This document shows positions 26,070-35,187 of a stretch of 53,439 nucleotides of DNA, in pieces. The DNA lies in assembly GCA_002725285.1 (NCBI GenBank), contig PBRC01000062.1:1-53439 (forward strand), in the 5' to 3' direction. This stretch comes from Gammaproteobacteria bacterium (GTDB lineage: Bacteria; Pseudomonadota; Gammaproteobacteria; Pseudomonadales; Azotimanducaceae). The position numbers and the translations under genes were made by a program. The notes beneath the pieces were generated by a model. The model was given only the letters and a program-made list of their open reading frames with translations. It had not been told where the DNA came from and ran no database searches. Each line of letters begins with the position of its first letter. The first letter of the stretch is position 1.

Positions 26070-26441
26070 CTATCTTTCCCGCACTAACCAACCACCATCA
26101 ACTCTGTTCCTGAAGAAGTAAAGGAATGTTGTTTTCGGTTCTGACTCTACGCCGTCAACTGTAGTTTCGAACAGACAGCCGATGGGGTAGACCAGAGTCT
26201 TGTCAGGAATTCCTCTTGTGTTCTTGCTTTCACCAACACCCTTCCGATTGATCTCAAGTATATTCACTTCCAAATCTTTAGCTGACAATCCTCGACTTTC
26301 CCGACCCTCAGCCACGATAGTCCCAGTGATATTCTCCTCGCACAGGTTGCGGACAATATCTTCTGGTGGTTCGTGCCTGCCACATGAAAATAAACTGACA
26401 GACAGAAACAATACTGCTGTAACTGAAAAAAACCGTCTCAT
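26070..26441 (-). CDS. Small lipoprotein, function unknown
   Basis: A 123-residue protein has a clear lipoprotein signal (FFSVTAVLFLSVSLFSC, cleaved before C20). The mature domain contains two further cysteines and strands such as TFLYFFRNRVDGGWLVRER. No family is recognised. AAGGGATAAGG precedes the ATG. It is divergent from the hemerythrin set across a region with phased repeats. Confidence 0.65.
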   Translation of the reverse strand: MRRFFSVTAVLFLSVSLFSCGRHEPPEDIVRNLCEENITGTIVAEGRESRGLSAKDLEVNILEINRKGVGESKNTRGIPDKTLVYPIGCLFETTVDGVESEPKTTFLYFFRNRVDGGWLVRER

Positions 26442-26507
26442 GACCTTATCCCTTGAGCTGGTACCCGGGGTCGATTGAGTCTATCCCAATGAATTCGCAC
26501 TTTCATT

Positions 26508-26540
26508 GTACTTGCATGGTACTTGTATTGTACTTGCTGA
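26508..26540. repeat. Three 11-bp phased direct repeats
   Basis: TACTTG recurs at 26509, 26520 and 26531, in the pattern GTACTTGYATK repeated with an 11-bp period, close to one DNA turn. It lies in the divergent gap before the hemerythrin genes and could be a same-face protein binding array or slippage product. Confidence 0.65.
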
Positions 26541-26595
26541 ATCCGATCAGTTCACTAGCCAGCTAATCGAGACCACTTGAGTGTTCTAGGCATAT

Positions 26596-27030
26596 TTGTT
26601 ACAAGAGCCATCAAAATCGGCGTCAAATCTCATGATGGAAGAATACGACTGGTTGTTCCATGAACATTCAATACAAGAGGAGATGCTTGAGGACTGTAAT
26701 GAGGCAGCCAATCTTCTCTTGTGGGATGAGTGCAAGGAAACGTTTAACATCATGATAACGATGATGAAGACTCATATGGCATTGGAAGAAGAGGTCATCT
26801 ATCCAGCCTATGAACGACATCCCGATCTGCCCCAGGATCCGGTCAAAGCACTACGATTAGAGCATGACCACCTGGTGCAGCGATTCTCTGACCTATACCA
26901 GATACTAAAAAAAAGAAATTCAGAACATCTGGTCAGCGCAATCAAGTTAGCAATCTTGGATCTGAATCACCACCATGACAAGGAAGAAGATTTCTTCCCG
27001 CCCATGGCTGGACACCTCTTGCTTCCTTGA
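26596..27030 (+). CDS. Hemerythrin HHE-domain protein
   Basis: A 131-144-residue four-helix protein has the hemerythrin ligand pattern: HEHSIQEE, THMALEEEVIYP, LEHDHLVQRF and HHHDKEEDFFP. Such proteins bind O2 or NO at a non-haem diiron centre. The track of the frame starts at a TTG, but the tandem ATGs at 26632/26635 are at least as likely; neither has a good ribosome site. It is the first of four same-strand genes in a probable NO/O2-response set. Confidence 0.85.
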   Translation: MLQEPSKSASNLMMEEYDWLFHEHSIQEEMLEDCNEAANLLLWDECKETFNIMITMMKTHMALEEEVIYPAYERHPDLPQDPVKALRLEHDHLVQRFSDLYQILKKRNSEHLVSAIKLAILDLNHHHDKEEDFFPPMAGHLLLP

Positions 27031-27112
27031 AGTTAATCGATAATTGATTCAAATAGCTTTACAGGAATAACAATTGATGTAGGCTCTCGGCTTTGTTTTT
27101 TTGGAGTAGAAA

Positions 27113-27547
27113 ATGAGTACCATTTCAGATTACATGACAAAGACACATGCGTTATGTGACGAACTATTTACCAACGCCGAAAACCTGGCCACAGAATCAA
27201 ACTGGACTGAACTCAATTCCGCGTTTCAGGATTTTGTAACAGAAACCGGAAAGCACTTCAGTAAAGAGGAAGATATTCTGTTTCCAAACGTTGAACGGGT
27301 CATGGGCTCATCCGGCGGACCAACCCAGGTGATGAGAATGGAGCACCAACAGATGCGAGAACTGATTGCCCTCCTGTCACACGCGGTTACCCAGAAAGAT
27401 CAGAGTGAATTCCTGGGTGAAGCCGAGACCCTCCTGGTCCTGATGCAGCAACATAATATGAAAGAAGAGCAGATTCTCTACCCCATGATCGATCGGGTCA
27501 TCGGCCAGGAGTCAGAATCTTTTATCCGTGATATGGAGCAAATTTGA
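27113..27547 (+). CDS. Second hemerythrin HHE-domain protein
   Basis: The 144-residue protein carries the four helix ligands KTHALCDELF, HFSKEEDILFP, MEHQQMRELI and QHNMKEEQILYP. TTGGAG precedes the ATG. It diverges clearly from the first copy, so this is not a recent duplication. Its stop overlaps the TTG of the DUF2249 gene as TTGA, showing translational coupling. Hemerythrins coupled to DUF2249 proteins recur in denitrifiers and in NO-stress regulons. Confidence 0.88.
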   Translation: MSTISDYMTKTHALCDELFTNAENLATESNWTELNSAFQDFVTETGKHFSKEEDILFPNVERVMGSSGGPTQVMRMEHQQMRELIALLSHAVTQKDQSEFLGEAETLLVLMQQHNMKEEQILYPMIDRVIGQESESFIRDMEQI

Positions 27548-27834
27548 CAGAAGGCTTTTTTGACTATCTGGATGTGAGCGAATTTCCCGCACCAGAACCA
27601 CTACAGATGGCTTTGGAAGCTGTAGAGCAACTGACTCCGGGCAAATTCCTGCATCTTCATCATCGACGTTATCCACGACTGTTATTCGGACATCTGGAGA
27701 GGAGGGGATTCGAATATGACACCCGTTGCGGCCCTTTCGATAGCTGTAAGGTGTTTATCTGGCGAAAAGAAGACAACCAGGCTTACCAGCAGGTACTCAT
27801 TGCAGCTGCTGACTACCCTGGCTGGCCAGAGTAG
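27544..27834 (+). CDS. DUF2249-type small protein
   Basis: The 96-residue protein contains the DUF2249 pattern: an N-terminal LDVSEFPAPEPLQMALEAVEQL, then GKFLHLHHRRYPRLLFGHLERRGF. The family often sits beside hemerythrin, NnrS or nitrite/NO reductase genes and has a TusA-like fold, with unknown function. The TTG start overlaps the hemerythrin stop by four bases. It is followed 12 bases later by the 12-TM protein. Confidence 0.8.
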   Translation: MTEGFFDYLDVSEFPAPEPLQMALEAVEQLTPGKFLHLHHRRYPRLLFGHLERRGFEYDTRCGPFDSCKVFIWRKEDNQAYQQVLIAAADYPGWPE

Positions 27835-27846
27835 CCAGCGGCACAA

Positions 27847-29178
27847 ATGAACAATTCTGCACTCTCTCTGGAACAGACCCCGCCTTTGGCTGTCCCTCTT
27901 TTATTCATGCTAACCGCTCCTCTTTTTCCCGTGTTGGCATCAATGGTTGCCATGGCCTATCCAGAATCCCTTTACAATCGATGGGATCCTGCAATGCTCA
28001 CAATCACGCATCTGCTTACCCTGGGGTTCATCACAATGGTGATGGTAGGGGCTCTGCAACAGCTCTTTCCTGTACTGGTCGGTGTCAGGCTCGAGAATCC
28101 TCTGCTTTTCAGCAGAGTGATCTACGCCAGCCTGATGACAGGCACACTGATCTTGTGCAGCGGTTTTCTCCTTCTGACACCTGTACTCACAGGGGCTGGT
28201 GCGCTGCTGCTCGGAGGCTCGTTGCTGTGGCTCATCATCAAATTAATGTCATCTCTGATTCGATCCGACGCAACCGGGCATGTTACCGTTGGTATGAGAT
28301 TGGCTCTACTGTCCTTTCTGCTAACAGTATCATTCGGGCTGTATCTGACAGCAGGATACACACTACCTCAAGTCCCGCTACAGCGATCACTGACATCCCT
28401 GCATATCCGCTGGGGATTGTTCGGATGGATCGGACTGTTGATCTTTACAGTTTCCTATCAGGTTGTACCCATGTTCCAGGTGACCCCGAAATATCCCGAC
28501 AAAATGATCAGGTGGCTTGCAATAACCATGTTTTCGAGTCTTGTCCTGATCACCATCATCAGGTTGACGGGGCTTCTCCCTCACAACCTCGACTCAGGAA
28601 TCGTATTTGCCTGCGAATGCTTGATGCTCAGCGGATTCACTCTGTTCGCACTGGTCACACTAAGGCTACAGCAACAACGGCGCAGAAAGGTCGCTGATGT
28701 CACCATGGATTTCTGGCGATTCGGTTTGTCCTGCCTTCTTCTCGCACTGCTGATGTTAGCGTTAGCGAATGCGGCGCAGATCTCAATCGGCGACACGGAT
28801 CTTGTTGTTGGTGCGCTGTTGATTGTCGGGTTTGCCATGTCCTTGATTACAGGCATGCTCTATAAGATCATCCCTTTTCTGGTCTGGCTGCACCTTACTA
28901 ATACGATCGATATCAGCGACCGGTGGCAGATGAGAATTCCCAACATGAAAAAAATCGTGCCCGACAAACATGCTCGCAATCAATGGCGGCTTCATCTTCT
29001 CGCTGTATGCCTGATCATGCTATCGTTGATGATCAGTTCATTGATGATCAGTTCATTAGTATTTGCTGCTTCAGCTGCCTTCATGCTGTCAAACCTGTAC
29101 CTTGCATTCAATCTGATTCGAGGCGCAGCGGTATACCAACGATTTGTACGTCAGTTCAACCTGGCTGAAACGGACTAG
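27847..29178 (+). CDS. Twelve-TM haem-copper-oxidase-like (NnrS-related) membrane protein
   Basis: The 443-residue protein has about twelve TM helices and histidines placed as in COX1-fold relatives: THLLTLGFITMVMVGALQQLFP, LHIRWGLFGWIGLLIF, YQVVPMFQVTP and LYKIIPFLVWLHL. Proteins of this kind accompany hemerythrin and DUF2249 genes in denitrifiers and are described as NnrS-like or as subunit-I homologues; no catalytic role is settled. A 15-bp tandem duplication (around 29025-29055) encodes the doubled LMISSLMISSL in the penultimate helix. Confidence 0.7.
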   Translation: MNNSALSLEQTPPLAVPLLFMLTAPLFPVLASMVAMAYPESLYNRWDPAMLTITHLLTLGFITMVMVGALQQLFPVLVGVRLENPLLFSRVIYASLMTGTLILCSGFLLLTPVLTGAGALLLGGSLLWLIIKLMSSLIRSDATGHVTVGMRLALLSFLLTVSFGLYLTAGYTLPQVPLQRSLTSLHIRWGLFGWIGLLIFTVSYQVVPMFQVTPKYPDKMIRWLAITMFSSLVLITIIRLTGLLPHNLDSGIVFACECLMLSGFTLFALVTLRLQQQRRRKVADVTMDFWRFGLSCLLLALLMLALANAAQISIGDTDLVVGALLIVGFAMSLITGMLYKIIPFLVWLHLTNTIDISDRWQMRIPNMKKIVPDKHARNQWRLHLLAVCLIMLSLMISSLMISSLVFAASAAFMLSNLYLAFNLIRGAAVYQRFVRQFNLAETD

Positions 29179-29317
29179 CAGATCAAATCCAGCACCATCG
29201 TTGTCTTGGAAAGTGTTAAAGTTGCTCTTGTTCAAATTACGAGTGCAGACATGGATGACTCGGTTCAAATCTCACTAGCAGTCCGGATCAAATCAGAACA
29301 ATCGGCGAGTTTTCAAA

Positions 29318-29620
29318 ATGCTTAAATATTACGTTGCTCTTTTTGTGGTGGTCGGGGCTGTCTTTCTCTTCATCTTCCTACAGGATCCCTGCAACGAACA
29401 ATTCAGGTCGGACTTCTCTGACAAGTACCCGGACTACACGATTCTTGACTTTGGTGGTGAAGGGGACACTGGAAAAGTTTTCTGTCATGTTTTTTACCAG
29501 AGACCTGAGAACCAACAGATATTTGAGGACATTTGGGTGTATGAAAATTCTGACTTCGGCTGGCGGTTTTCCGGGATTAAGGAGACCCGCAAGAGAGACG
29601 AGATTTCCCGGGATTTTTAG
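29318..29620 (+). CDS. Small membrane-anchored hypothetical protein
   Basis: The 100-residue protein has one N-terminal TM segment (YYVALFVVVGAVFLFIFL), two cysteines (DPCNEQF and KVFCHVFYQ) and a hydrophilic domain likely outside the membrane. No family is recognised. It lacks a strong ribosome site. The stop lies 177 bp before the next small membrane-anchored gene, on the same strand. Confidence 0.5.
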   Translation: MLKYYVALFVVVGAVFLFIFLQDPCNEQFRSDFSDKYPDYTILDFGGEGDTGKVFCHVFYQRPENQQIFEDIWVYENSDFGWRFSGIKETRKRDEISRDF

Positions 29621-29797
29621 ATTCCTCTGGTAGGGCCCCCGACAGGTTCTCGGGATTACGCACCATATTAGCGAAGTGCTCCAGACGATGGTATAAGAGG
29701 CAGGTGTCAAACGGTAGAAGCTGGCAAACCGCAAGATCAATCCCTTTATCGGACATGTCTGCTCAAAAAATGGTCAATTTTGACCAGGAGAATAAGA

Positions 29798-30316
29798 ATG
29801 AAAATGCTACTCAAGATACTCGGTGGATTCGTATTGTTATTGGTGTTCATTGTTGTCGGTGTTGTCATGGGCGCACGATTCAGTGACGGTCCGCCTTTTG
29901 CCATGGTCGCAGGTGGTGCATTTACCACGGGTGAACTTCATACCGGTCCCGAACCAGACTGGTCTTTTGTCCACGACATCCAGGAGGTTCAATTTCAACT
30001 TCTCAACCCTGAAAGATCCAGGATTACCTGGATAGTGGAAGTTGATGGTCGAATCTTCATCCCCAGTGGTTACATGACCACAACCTGGGGCAAGCTCTGG
30101 AAACAATGGCCGATAGAAGCTGAGAAGGATGGCCGAACAATTCTCAGGATTAACGGGAAATTATATGAACGCAACCTTGTTCGTCTGAAAGATGGTCCTC
30201 TGGTGGCGCCAGTGATAGCGGAGATTTCTCGGAAATATGCCGGTGGTTCAGAGTTTCCAAATGATGTGGTCACTTCAGGTTATCTATGGGTTTTTGAACT
30301 GCAACCTCGCAGCTAG
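29798..30316 (+). CDS. Membrane-anchored conserved hypothetical protein
   Basis: The 172-residue protein has an N-terminal TM anchor (LLKILGGFVLLLVFIVVGVVMG) and a beta-rich domain containing AGGAFTTGELHTGPEPDWSF, FIPSGYMTTTWGKLWKQWP and GKLYERNLVRL. The W-x2-W and nearby pattern resembles small FMN-binding or split-barrel proteins, but I cannot confirm this. AGGAG lies before the ATG at 29798. It precedes the PQQ dehydrogenase by 140 bp. Confidence 0.6.
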   Translation: MKMLLKILGGFVLLLVFIVVGVVMGARFSDGPPFAMVAGGAFTTGELHTGPEPDWSFVHDIQEVQFQLLNPERSRITWIVEVDGRIFIPSGYMTTTWGKLWKQWPIEAEKDGRTILRINGKLYERNLVRLKDGPLVAPVIAEISRKYAGGSEFPNDVVTSGYLWVFELQPRS

Positions 30317-30455
30317 TCAACAGTAATACCGAGATAGCATTCGGTACGCAATTTAACTCATTTCGCTCTGATACGATGCTGGATGTCAATCGATTGAATC
30401 AGACATCATCGCTCAAAAGGTAAGGACAATAGCGAATCAATATCAAGGGGGCTGC

Positions 30456-32381
30456 ATGTACCGATATCTTCATACACTGTTTCTCTTTTTCCTCTCGGCA
30501 ACCCTGAACGCTGACCCGGGGAAAGATTGGCCAGCCTACGGGGGAGCACCTGGCGGCGGGCACTATTCGACAGCGACACAAATCAACAAGAAAAATGTTT
30601 CGGATCTGGAACTGGCGTGGACTCACCGCTCAGGAGATTTTATTGCTGGTACTCAGAATATCGAGAATGAGATTACTGAAAAGAGCATGCGATCACGACC
30701 GACATCATTTATGAATACACCCATCATGGTCCAGGATACTCTCTACTACTGCACCCCCTTCAATCGGGTCTTTGCACTCGATCCAGGCACCGGCGAAGAA
30801 CGATGGTCATTTGATCCAAAGGTCGATATGGGAAAAGAGCTTCTTTCTAATTGTCGTGCCGTCAGCAGCTGGCTTGATCCTGAACAGACCGGCGCAGCTT
30901 GCCAGCATCGGATTCTGCTTGGCACTCTTGACGCGCGTATTATTGCTTTGGATGGTGCCACAGGGAAACCCTGTGAGGATTTCGGCAACAAAGGTCAGGT
31001 CGATCTTGCCGAAGGACTAACCGAACATATCGGATTCGAATACAGCGTAACCAGCGCTCCGGCAATTATTGGCGACCTCTTAGTCACAGGTGCATTTGTT
31101 CTGGACAGCAACCGACCCGATGTACCCTCAGGTGTTGTTCGAGCTTACAACATCAGAACAGGAGAATTCCTCTGGGGCTGGAATCCAGTCCATCCTAATC
31201 GTCCGCAGACTGATACGGATGGTAATTATGTCGCCGGATCAACAAACGTCTGGTCCACAATTTCGGTAGATACTGATCGGGGTCTCGTGATCGTACCAAC
31301 CGGCAATTCGTCACCTGACTATTATGGTGGCGACCGGGATGGTCACCTCGACTATTACTCAAGTTCTGTCGTCGCATTAAGTGCCGAAACCGGTGAAGTA
31401 GTGTGGCACTACCAGACAGTACACCATGATATCTGGGACTATGATGTTCCAGCCCAACCAACGTTTGTCGACCTGACTATTGATGGCACGACACGTCCTG
31501 CTGTGGTTCAGGTGACAAAGATGGGAATGACATTCGTATTAGACCGTGAAACCGGTGTACCTCTGCACCCTGTCGAGGAGAGACCTGTCCCACAGACAAA
31601 TGCTGTACCCGGTGAATACTTGAGCCCGACCCAGCCTTTTCCCCTGAAACCTGAACCTCTCCATCAATTAGGTATGACAGCCGACGATGCATGGGGCATT
31701 ACTTTTTGGGATGAAGGAAGCTGCCGCGAAAGACTCGAATCCATCACGACAGGTCCAATATATACACCACCCAGCCTTAAAGGTACTGTCTTCTTCCCTT
31801 CTCCGCTTGGCGGGCACAACTGGGGTGCACCTGCGATTGACCTCGATCGCAAAATCATGATTACGAATACAAAACACCTCCCGATTGAAATGAAACTGGC
31901 CAGGCGAGAAGACTGTCCAGCGGGGCTTCCTTTTCCACAAAACGGATCACCCTACTGCGTCATCACGGCGCCCATACTTTCGTCTTTGGGAGCACCGTGC
32001 TCAAAACCACCCTGGGCTACCCTCGATGCTATTGATTTAACCTCAGGGGATATACTGTGGCGCGTTCCTCTGGGTACTCTTGAAAAGATGGTGCCCTGGC
32101 CATTCTATCTTTTTGTTGATGGTGGTATGGAAATGGGTGGTCCAATTGTCACCAGGAGTGGATTGATATTTATCGCTGCCACTTCGGATGCCTACATTCG
32201 CGCATTCGATATCGATAATGGCGGGGAACTCTGGAAAGCAGAATTACCCACGTCAGGCAACGCCGTCCCAATGACCTATTCCTACAAGGGCAGTCAATAT
32301 GTTGTGATTGCTGCGGGCGGGCATTTCACATCACCATTACCCTCAGGGGATCACGTCCTCGCATTCAAATTACCGAACTGA
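30456..32381 (+). CDS. Periplasmic PQQ-dependent dehydrogenase
   Basis: The 641-residue quinoprotein has a signal peptide (LHTLFLFFLSATLNA) and the eight-bladed propeller repeats of type FALDPGTGEERWSFDP, IIALDGATGKP and VVALSAETGEVVWHYQ. Motifs of the glucose/quinate dehydrogenase branch are DWPAYGGAPGGGHYS, RSRPTSFMNTPIMV, HHDIWDYDVPAQP and GGPIVTRSGLIFIAAT. It oxidises an alcohol, sugar or hydroxy acid and passes electrons to quinone or cytochrome. There is no membrane domain or C-terminal haem c, unlike Gcd or quinohaemoprotein alcohol dehydrogenases. No pqq biosynthesis gene is in the window. AAGGGGG lies before the ATG. Confidence 0.9.
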   Translation: MYRYLHTLFLFFLSATLNADPGKDWPAYGGAPGGGHYSTATQINKKNVSDLELAWTHRSGDFIAGTQNIENEITEKSMRSRPTSFMNTPIMVQDTLYYCTPFNRVFALDPGTGEERWSFDPKVDMGKELLSNCRAVSSWLDPEQTGAACQHRILLGTLDARIIALDGATGKPCEDFGNKGQVDLAEGLTEHIGFEYSVTSAPAIIGDLLVTGAFVLDSNRPDVPSGVVRAYNIRTGEFLWGWNPVHPNRPQTDTDGNYVAGSTNVWSTISVDTDRGLVIVPTGNSSPDYYGGDRDGHLDYYSSSVVALSAETGEVVWHYQTVHHDIWDYDVPAQPTFVDLTIDGTTRPAVVQVTKMGMTFVLDRETGVPLHPVEERPVPQTNAVPGEYLSPTQPFPLKPEPLHQLGMTADDAWGITFWDEGSCRERLESITTGPIYTPPSLKGTVFFPSPLGGHNWGAPAIDLDRKIMITNTKHLPIEMKLARREDCPAGLPFPQNGSPYCVITAPILSSLGAPCSKPPWATLDAIDLTSGDILWRVPLGTLEKMVPWPFYLFVDGGMEMGGPIVTRSGLIFIAATSDAYIRAFDIDNGGELWKAELPTSGNAVPMTYSYKGSQYVVIAAGGHFTSPLPSGDHVLAFKLPN

Positions 32382-32440
32382 ATGTCATTCCCTGGCTAAT
32401 ATTTCAAAACGTTCTATTTAAGATAATGATCGCTCATCCG

Positions 32441-32473
32441 CCTTGTGACCTGGACTATCAGGCAATCACAAGG
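32441..32473. terminator. Possible hairpin between convergent genes
   Basis: CCTTGTGA (32441-32448) pairs with TCACAAGG (32466-32473), loop 17. It lies 60 bp after the PQQ dehydrogenase stop but lacks a T tract, so it is only a candidate. Confidence 0.35.
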
Positions 32474-32654
32474 CCTTCAATAATCTGATACGAATGTCAC
32501 CTGCCTGAACCTTATTCACATGACTCCACAGCAGATCTGATTTCGCTGCTGCACTGCTTCCTTTGGCCGATAATGAGCAGACAACCGATACCAGCGCCCT
32601 GTCTACATCTCTACTAAAACCCGGGTATATTACCGGAAGAACCGTACGACGCAC
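32466..32654 (-). CDS. Short ORF after tatB, doubtful
   Basis: A 62-codon GTG-started frame follows the tatB-like gene on the same strand by 28 bases. Its frame stays open upstream to the tatB stop region. The sequence (VIYPGFSRDVDRALVSVVCSLSAKG) has protein-like composition but matches no family I know. It may be the tail of a decayed gene. Confidence 0.3.
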   Translation of the reverse strand: MRRTVLPVIYPGFSRDVDRALVSVVCSLSAKGSSAAAKSDLLWSHVNKVQAGDIRIRLLKAL

Positions 32655-32682
32655 CGGATAACGAATACTGTCTGATGCCAGC

Positions 32683-33069
32683 CTAGCTTCTCTGGGTAGT
32701 TAACTCATCAGCATCGTTATCAGGGTTCTGAGTAGGGTTCTGATTGGAATTCTGATTGCCTTTTTCTTCACTAAAGGAATATGCGTTCATGAAATCAAGT
32801 CTGGTGTCCTTAATTTCTTCATCCAGTACTTGAAGCGCCTGCTTGTCTTTCTCAAAGTCTGTCAGGATAGTTTCATTACGCAATTGTGTCTTGATCTCTT
32901 CGACACCAATTTCGTTCTCTAATTCTGACTTGAGTTCGTTGGCCAGCTTTTTTATCCGAGCCACCCACCTGGCAAATACGCGGATGGTCTCCGGGAGCTG
33001 TTTTGGACCAATCACCAATAGCGCAGCAGACATCACCAACAATATTTCAGTGAATCCTATATCAAACAT
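32683..33069 (-). CDS. tatB: TatB-like Sec-independent translocase subunit
   Basis: The 128-residue protein begins MFDIGFTEILLVMSAALLVIGPKQLPETIR, the TatB N-terminal TM helix and hinge, followed by an amphipathic helix and a polar asparagine-rich tail. TatB recognises twin-arginine precursors. No tatA or tatC is adjacent. It sits at the end of a same-strand group whose first gene, NrfC-like, carries a twin-arginine signal, so it may be a dedicated copy for that complex. Confidence 0.85.
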   Translation of the reverse strand: MFDIGFTEILLVMSAALLVIGPKQLPETIRVFARWVARIKKLANELKSELENEIGVEEIKTQLRNETILTDFEKDKQALQVLDEEIKDTRLDFMNAYSFSEEKGNQNSNQNPTQNPDNDADELTTQRS

Positions 33070-33088
33070 GTTCCCGTCTGGGGATCAT

Positions 33089-33895
33089 TCAGTGATCTCC
33101 GCTCTCAACGGCATCTTCTTTGTTTGCGCCACTTCCATGATGTTGCTCATGGTCCTTGTTGTAGATGCCTTTCGGCAGGATGGGCGCGGGTTCGGGATGA
33201 AGCTGAGCAAATCCTCTATTTCGTTCGCCCTGCTGAACGTCGTGAGGATTGTGACATTCAGTACAGACAAACCAGCGTTTTTTACCATCACTGGCCCACT
33301 CGCCGATACGTTTGCCATGAATACCGTCTCGCCAGTCTCGGTAGACTGGCCCATGGCATTTACCACAAAGTTTTTGAGACTGGTCAAAACTGATCTCATT
33401 GCCAAAATTATCAACCAGCTTGTTACGCTTATCGCTGTGGTGGCAATCCAGACACCAGATTCCACCTCTGCCATGTTGCAGGTTCATGGCATCCGGGACA
33501 ACGTCCTGATGCATGATAAGGGTACGTGGATTCCTGTCATCATTCTTCACCGGGAATGTGCCGTTGTGACAAGCGACACCACAAATTGCATAAAGCGCTA
33601 ACTTACCTGTCCTTGGTTTAACTACGGCTTCACCTTTTAAATAATCTGCTTCAATGGGCATCTCCCCCATCGGCTGGGTACCATCAAACGGATCGCCCCA
33701 CCAGAGTACAGCTCCTGTTTTTGGTGAGCATTTCACATTTGGCCATCCTTCAGAGATGTCTTTTTTCGTAACCTCCGAAGCGCCCTTTCGGCTCTCAAAA
33801 CAAACGACCTCTTCTGAAAAAGCATCAGGTGCCCCCAGCATGACAACACCAGCGACCAAGAACATTTTCAGTGTGCCCAGATTGAATTTATTCAT
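33089..33895 (-). CDS. Tetrahaem cytochrome c
   Basis: The 268-residue exported protein (signal KMFLVAGVVMLGAPDAFS) contains three CxxCH haem sites (C148-C151-H152, C177-C180-H181, C211-C214-H215) and one wider CxxxCH (C105-GVA-C109-H110), giving four probable haems. A pair of cysteines (C32, C56) lies before them. Nothing indicates an active-site lysine or other nitrite reductase mark. It ends 19 bases before tatB and follows NrfD by 72 bases, so it is likely the electron carrier of an NrfCD-type quinone-linked complex. Confidence 0.85.
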   Translation of the reverse strand: MNKFNLGTLKMFLVAGVVMLGAPDAFSEEVVCFESRKGASEVTKKDISEGWPNVKCSPKTGAVLWWGDPFDGTQPMGEMPIEADYLKGEAVVKPRTGKLALYAICGVACHNGTFPVKNDDRNPRTLIMHQDVVPDAMNLQHGRGGIWCLDCHHSDKRNKLVDNFGNEISFDQSQKLCGKCHGPVYRDWRDGIHGKRIGEWASDGKKRWFVCTECHNPHDVQQGERNRGFAQLHPEPAPILPKGIYNKDHEQHHGSGANKEDAVESGDH

Positions 33896-33967
33896 TCCTC
33901 TCTTCTCACAATAATTTGACTTGCTTCAATTCCACTTAACGACCAACAAATATCAATCGCCTTAACG

Positions 33968-35176
33968 CTACTTGCTGTACTTAACATCACCCAGCAATAT
34001 CCCAATCGCGCCTTTCAACAAAAGCGTCATAATGATAAATCCTATCGCCCAGTTCCCAAGGCAATTACCAATCTCCAGTAAGGTCGGTGAGTACTGCGTG
34101 AACTCGCCAATTGGTGTCGGAATGGAACCCGGTATCAGAAGGCCCATACCTTTTTCAATCCAGATACCTAAAAAGAGCATGGCGCAAATAAAGGATAGAA
34201 CGTTGTAATTCTTCCTGATACTTGGAATCATCAGCAGAACCCAGCCCAACACCATTGCCACTAGTGAGCCCCAGAAAAAGGGGACCAGATTTTCCAGGCC
34301 ATGTTTCCCCAGTATCAGGTACTGTAATCCTGCTGAGTGCTCCGTTGGGTGGTACAACTCAGTCACAACTTCTGACATCGTCAGAAATAATGCAATCGTT
34401 AAACAAGCCACCACAATGGTAGACAACAAGTCGATGGCCTTGTCTTCAATCCACAAGGCCGTATTCTTACGAATGGTTAAAAAGACAATAATAATTAACG
34501 CCGGACCCGCCGCAAACGCTGTTGATATGAAGCGAATGGGCATCATACCGTGGTGCCACATCGGTCTTGCGGGCATTGTATTGATTAGAAAAGCAGTTAC
34601 CGTATGAATGCTGATGGCCCAGCCAATAGCAATGAAAATTACTGGCAAATAGAATTTATTATTGAGTGGTTCACCTGCGTACTTTTTATAGAGAAAGTAA
34701 AAACCGCCTATCAGATTCAAAAAGAGGTAGACCGTTAGCACTAACACATCCCAGGTCAGCATGGAATGCGGGAAATTGTAGATCCCAATAACAGGAATCA
34801 TGTGCCAGAGTCGATCAGGCCTCCCCATGTGCATCAGCACGAAAAGCAAGCACATCACCACTGATGCGACAGCTAACATCTCGCCAAGCACGGAGACCTT
34901 ATGCAGAGGTTCAAATTTGTAAACATAGGCCGGAAATACAACCGTTACTGCCCCGGCAGCGACCCCGACCAGAAACACAAAGTTGGCCAGATATAATCCC
35001 CAACTCACCTGGTCCGTCAGACCAGTAACAATCATTCCGTATTTAAGTTGCATGAAGTTTCCATACAGCCACGGAATGATAAAAAGAGCCAGGAAACCCA
35101 GCCACAGATAGTATTTCTTATCTCCCCTGATGATATAGCCGAGATAGTCTAATACGAATTTAATCATGACATTCAT
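33968..35176 (-). CDS. NrfD/PsrC-type membrane quinone-interacting subunit
   Basis: A 402-residue protein with about ten TM helices is typical of NrfD/PsrC (PF03916): WGLYLANFVFLVGVAAGAV, MGRPDRLWHMIPVIG and FPHSMLTWDVLVLTVYL match the family. It exchanges electrons with the quinone pool and docks the Fe-S subunit encoded just upstream (11 bp gap). AAGGGATAG lies before the ATG. Confidence 0.92.
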   Translation of the reverse strand: MNVMIKFVLDYLGYIIRGDKKYYLWLGFLALFIIPWLYGNFMQLKYGMIVTGLTDQVSWGLYLANFVFLVGVAAGAVTVVFPAYVYKFEPLHKVSVLGEMLAVASVVMCLLFVLMHMGRPDRLWHMIPVIGIYNFPHSMLTWDVLVLTVYLFLNLIGGFYFLYKKYAGEPLNNKFYLPVIFIAIGWAISIHTVTAFLINTMPARPMWHHGMMPIRFISTAFAAGPALIIIVFLTIRKNTALWIEDKAIDLLSTIVVACLTIALFLTMSEVVTELYHPTEHSAGLQYLILGKHGLENLVPFFWGSLVAMVLGWVLLMIPSIRKNYNVLSFICAMLFLGIWIEKGMGLLIPGSIPTPIGEFTQYSPTLLEIGNCLGNWAIGFIIMTLLLKGAIGILLGDVKYSK

Positions 35177-35187
35177 TGCACTATCCC

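Noticed and set aside
33916-33929. FNR-like site TTGAC-TTGC-TTCAA before the tetrahaem cytochrome gene
   Set aside because: It has a mismatch in the second half-site and is centred only about 27 bp before the start codon, too near for a usual activator site.
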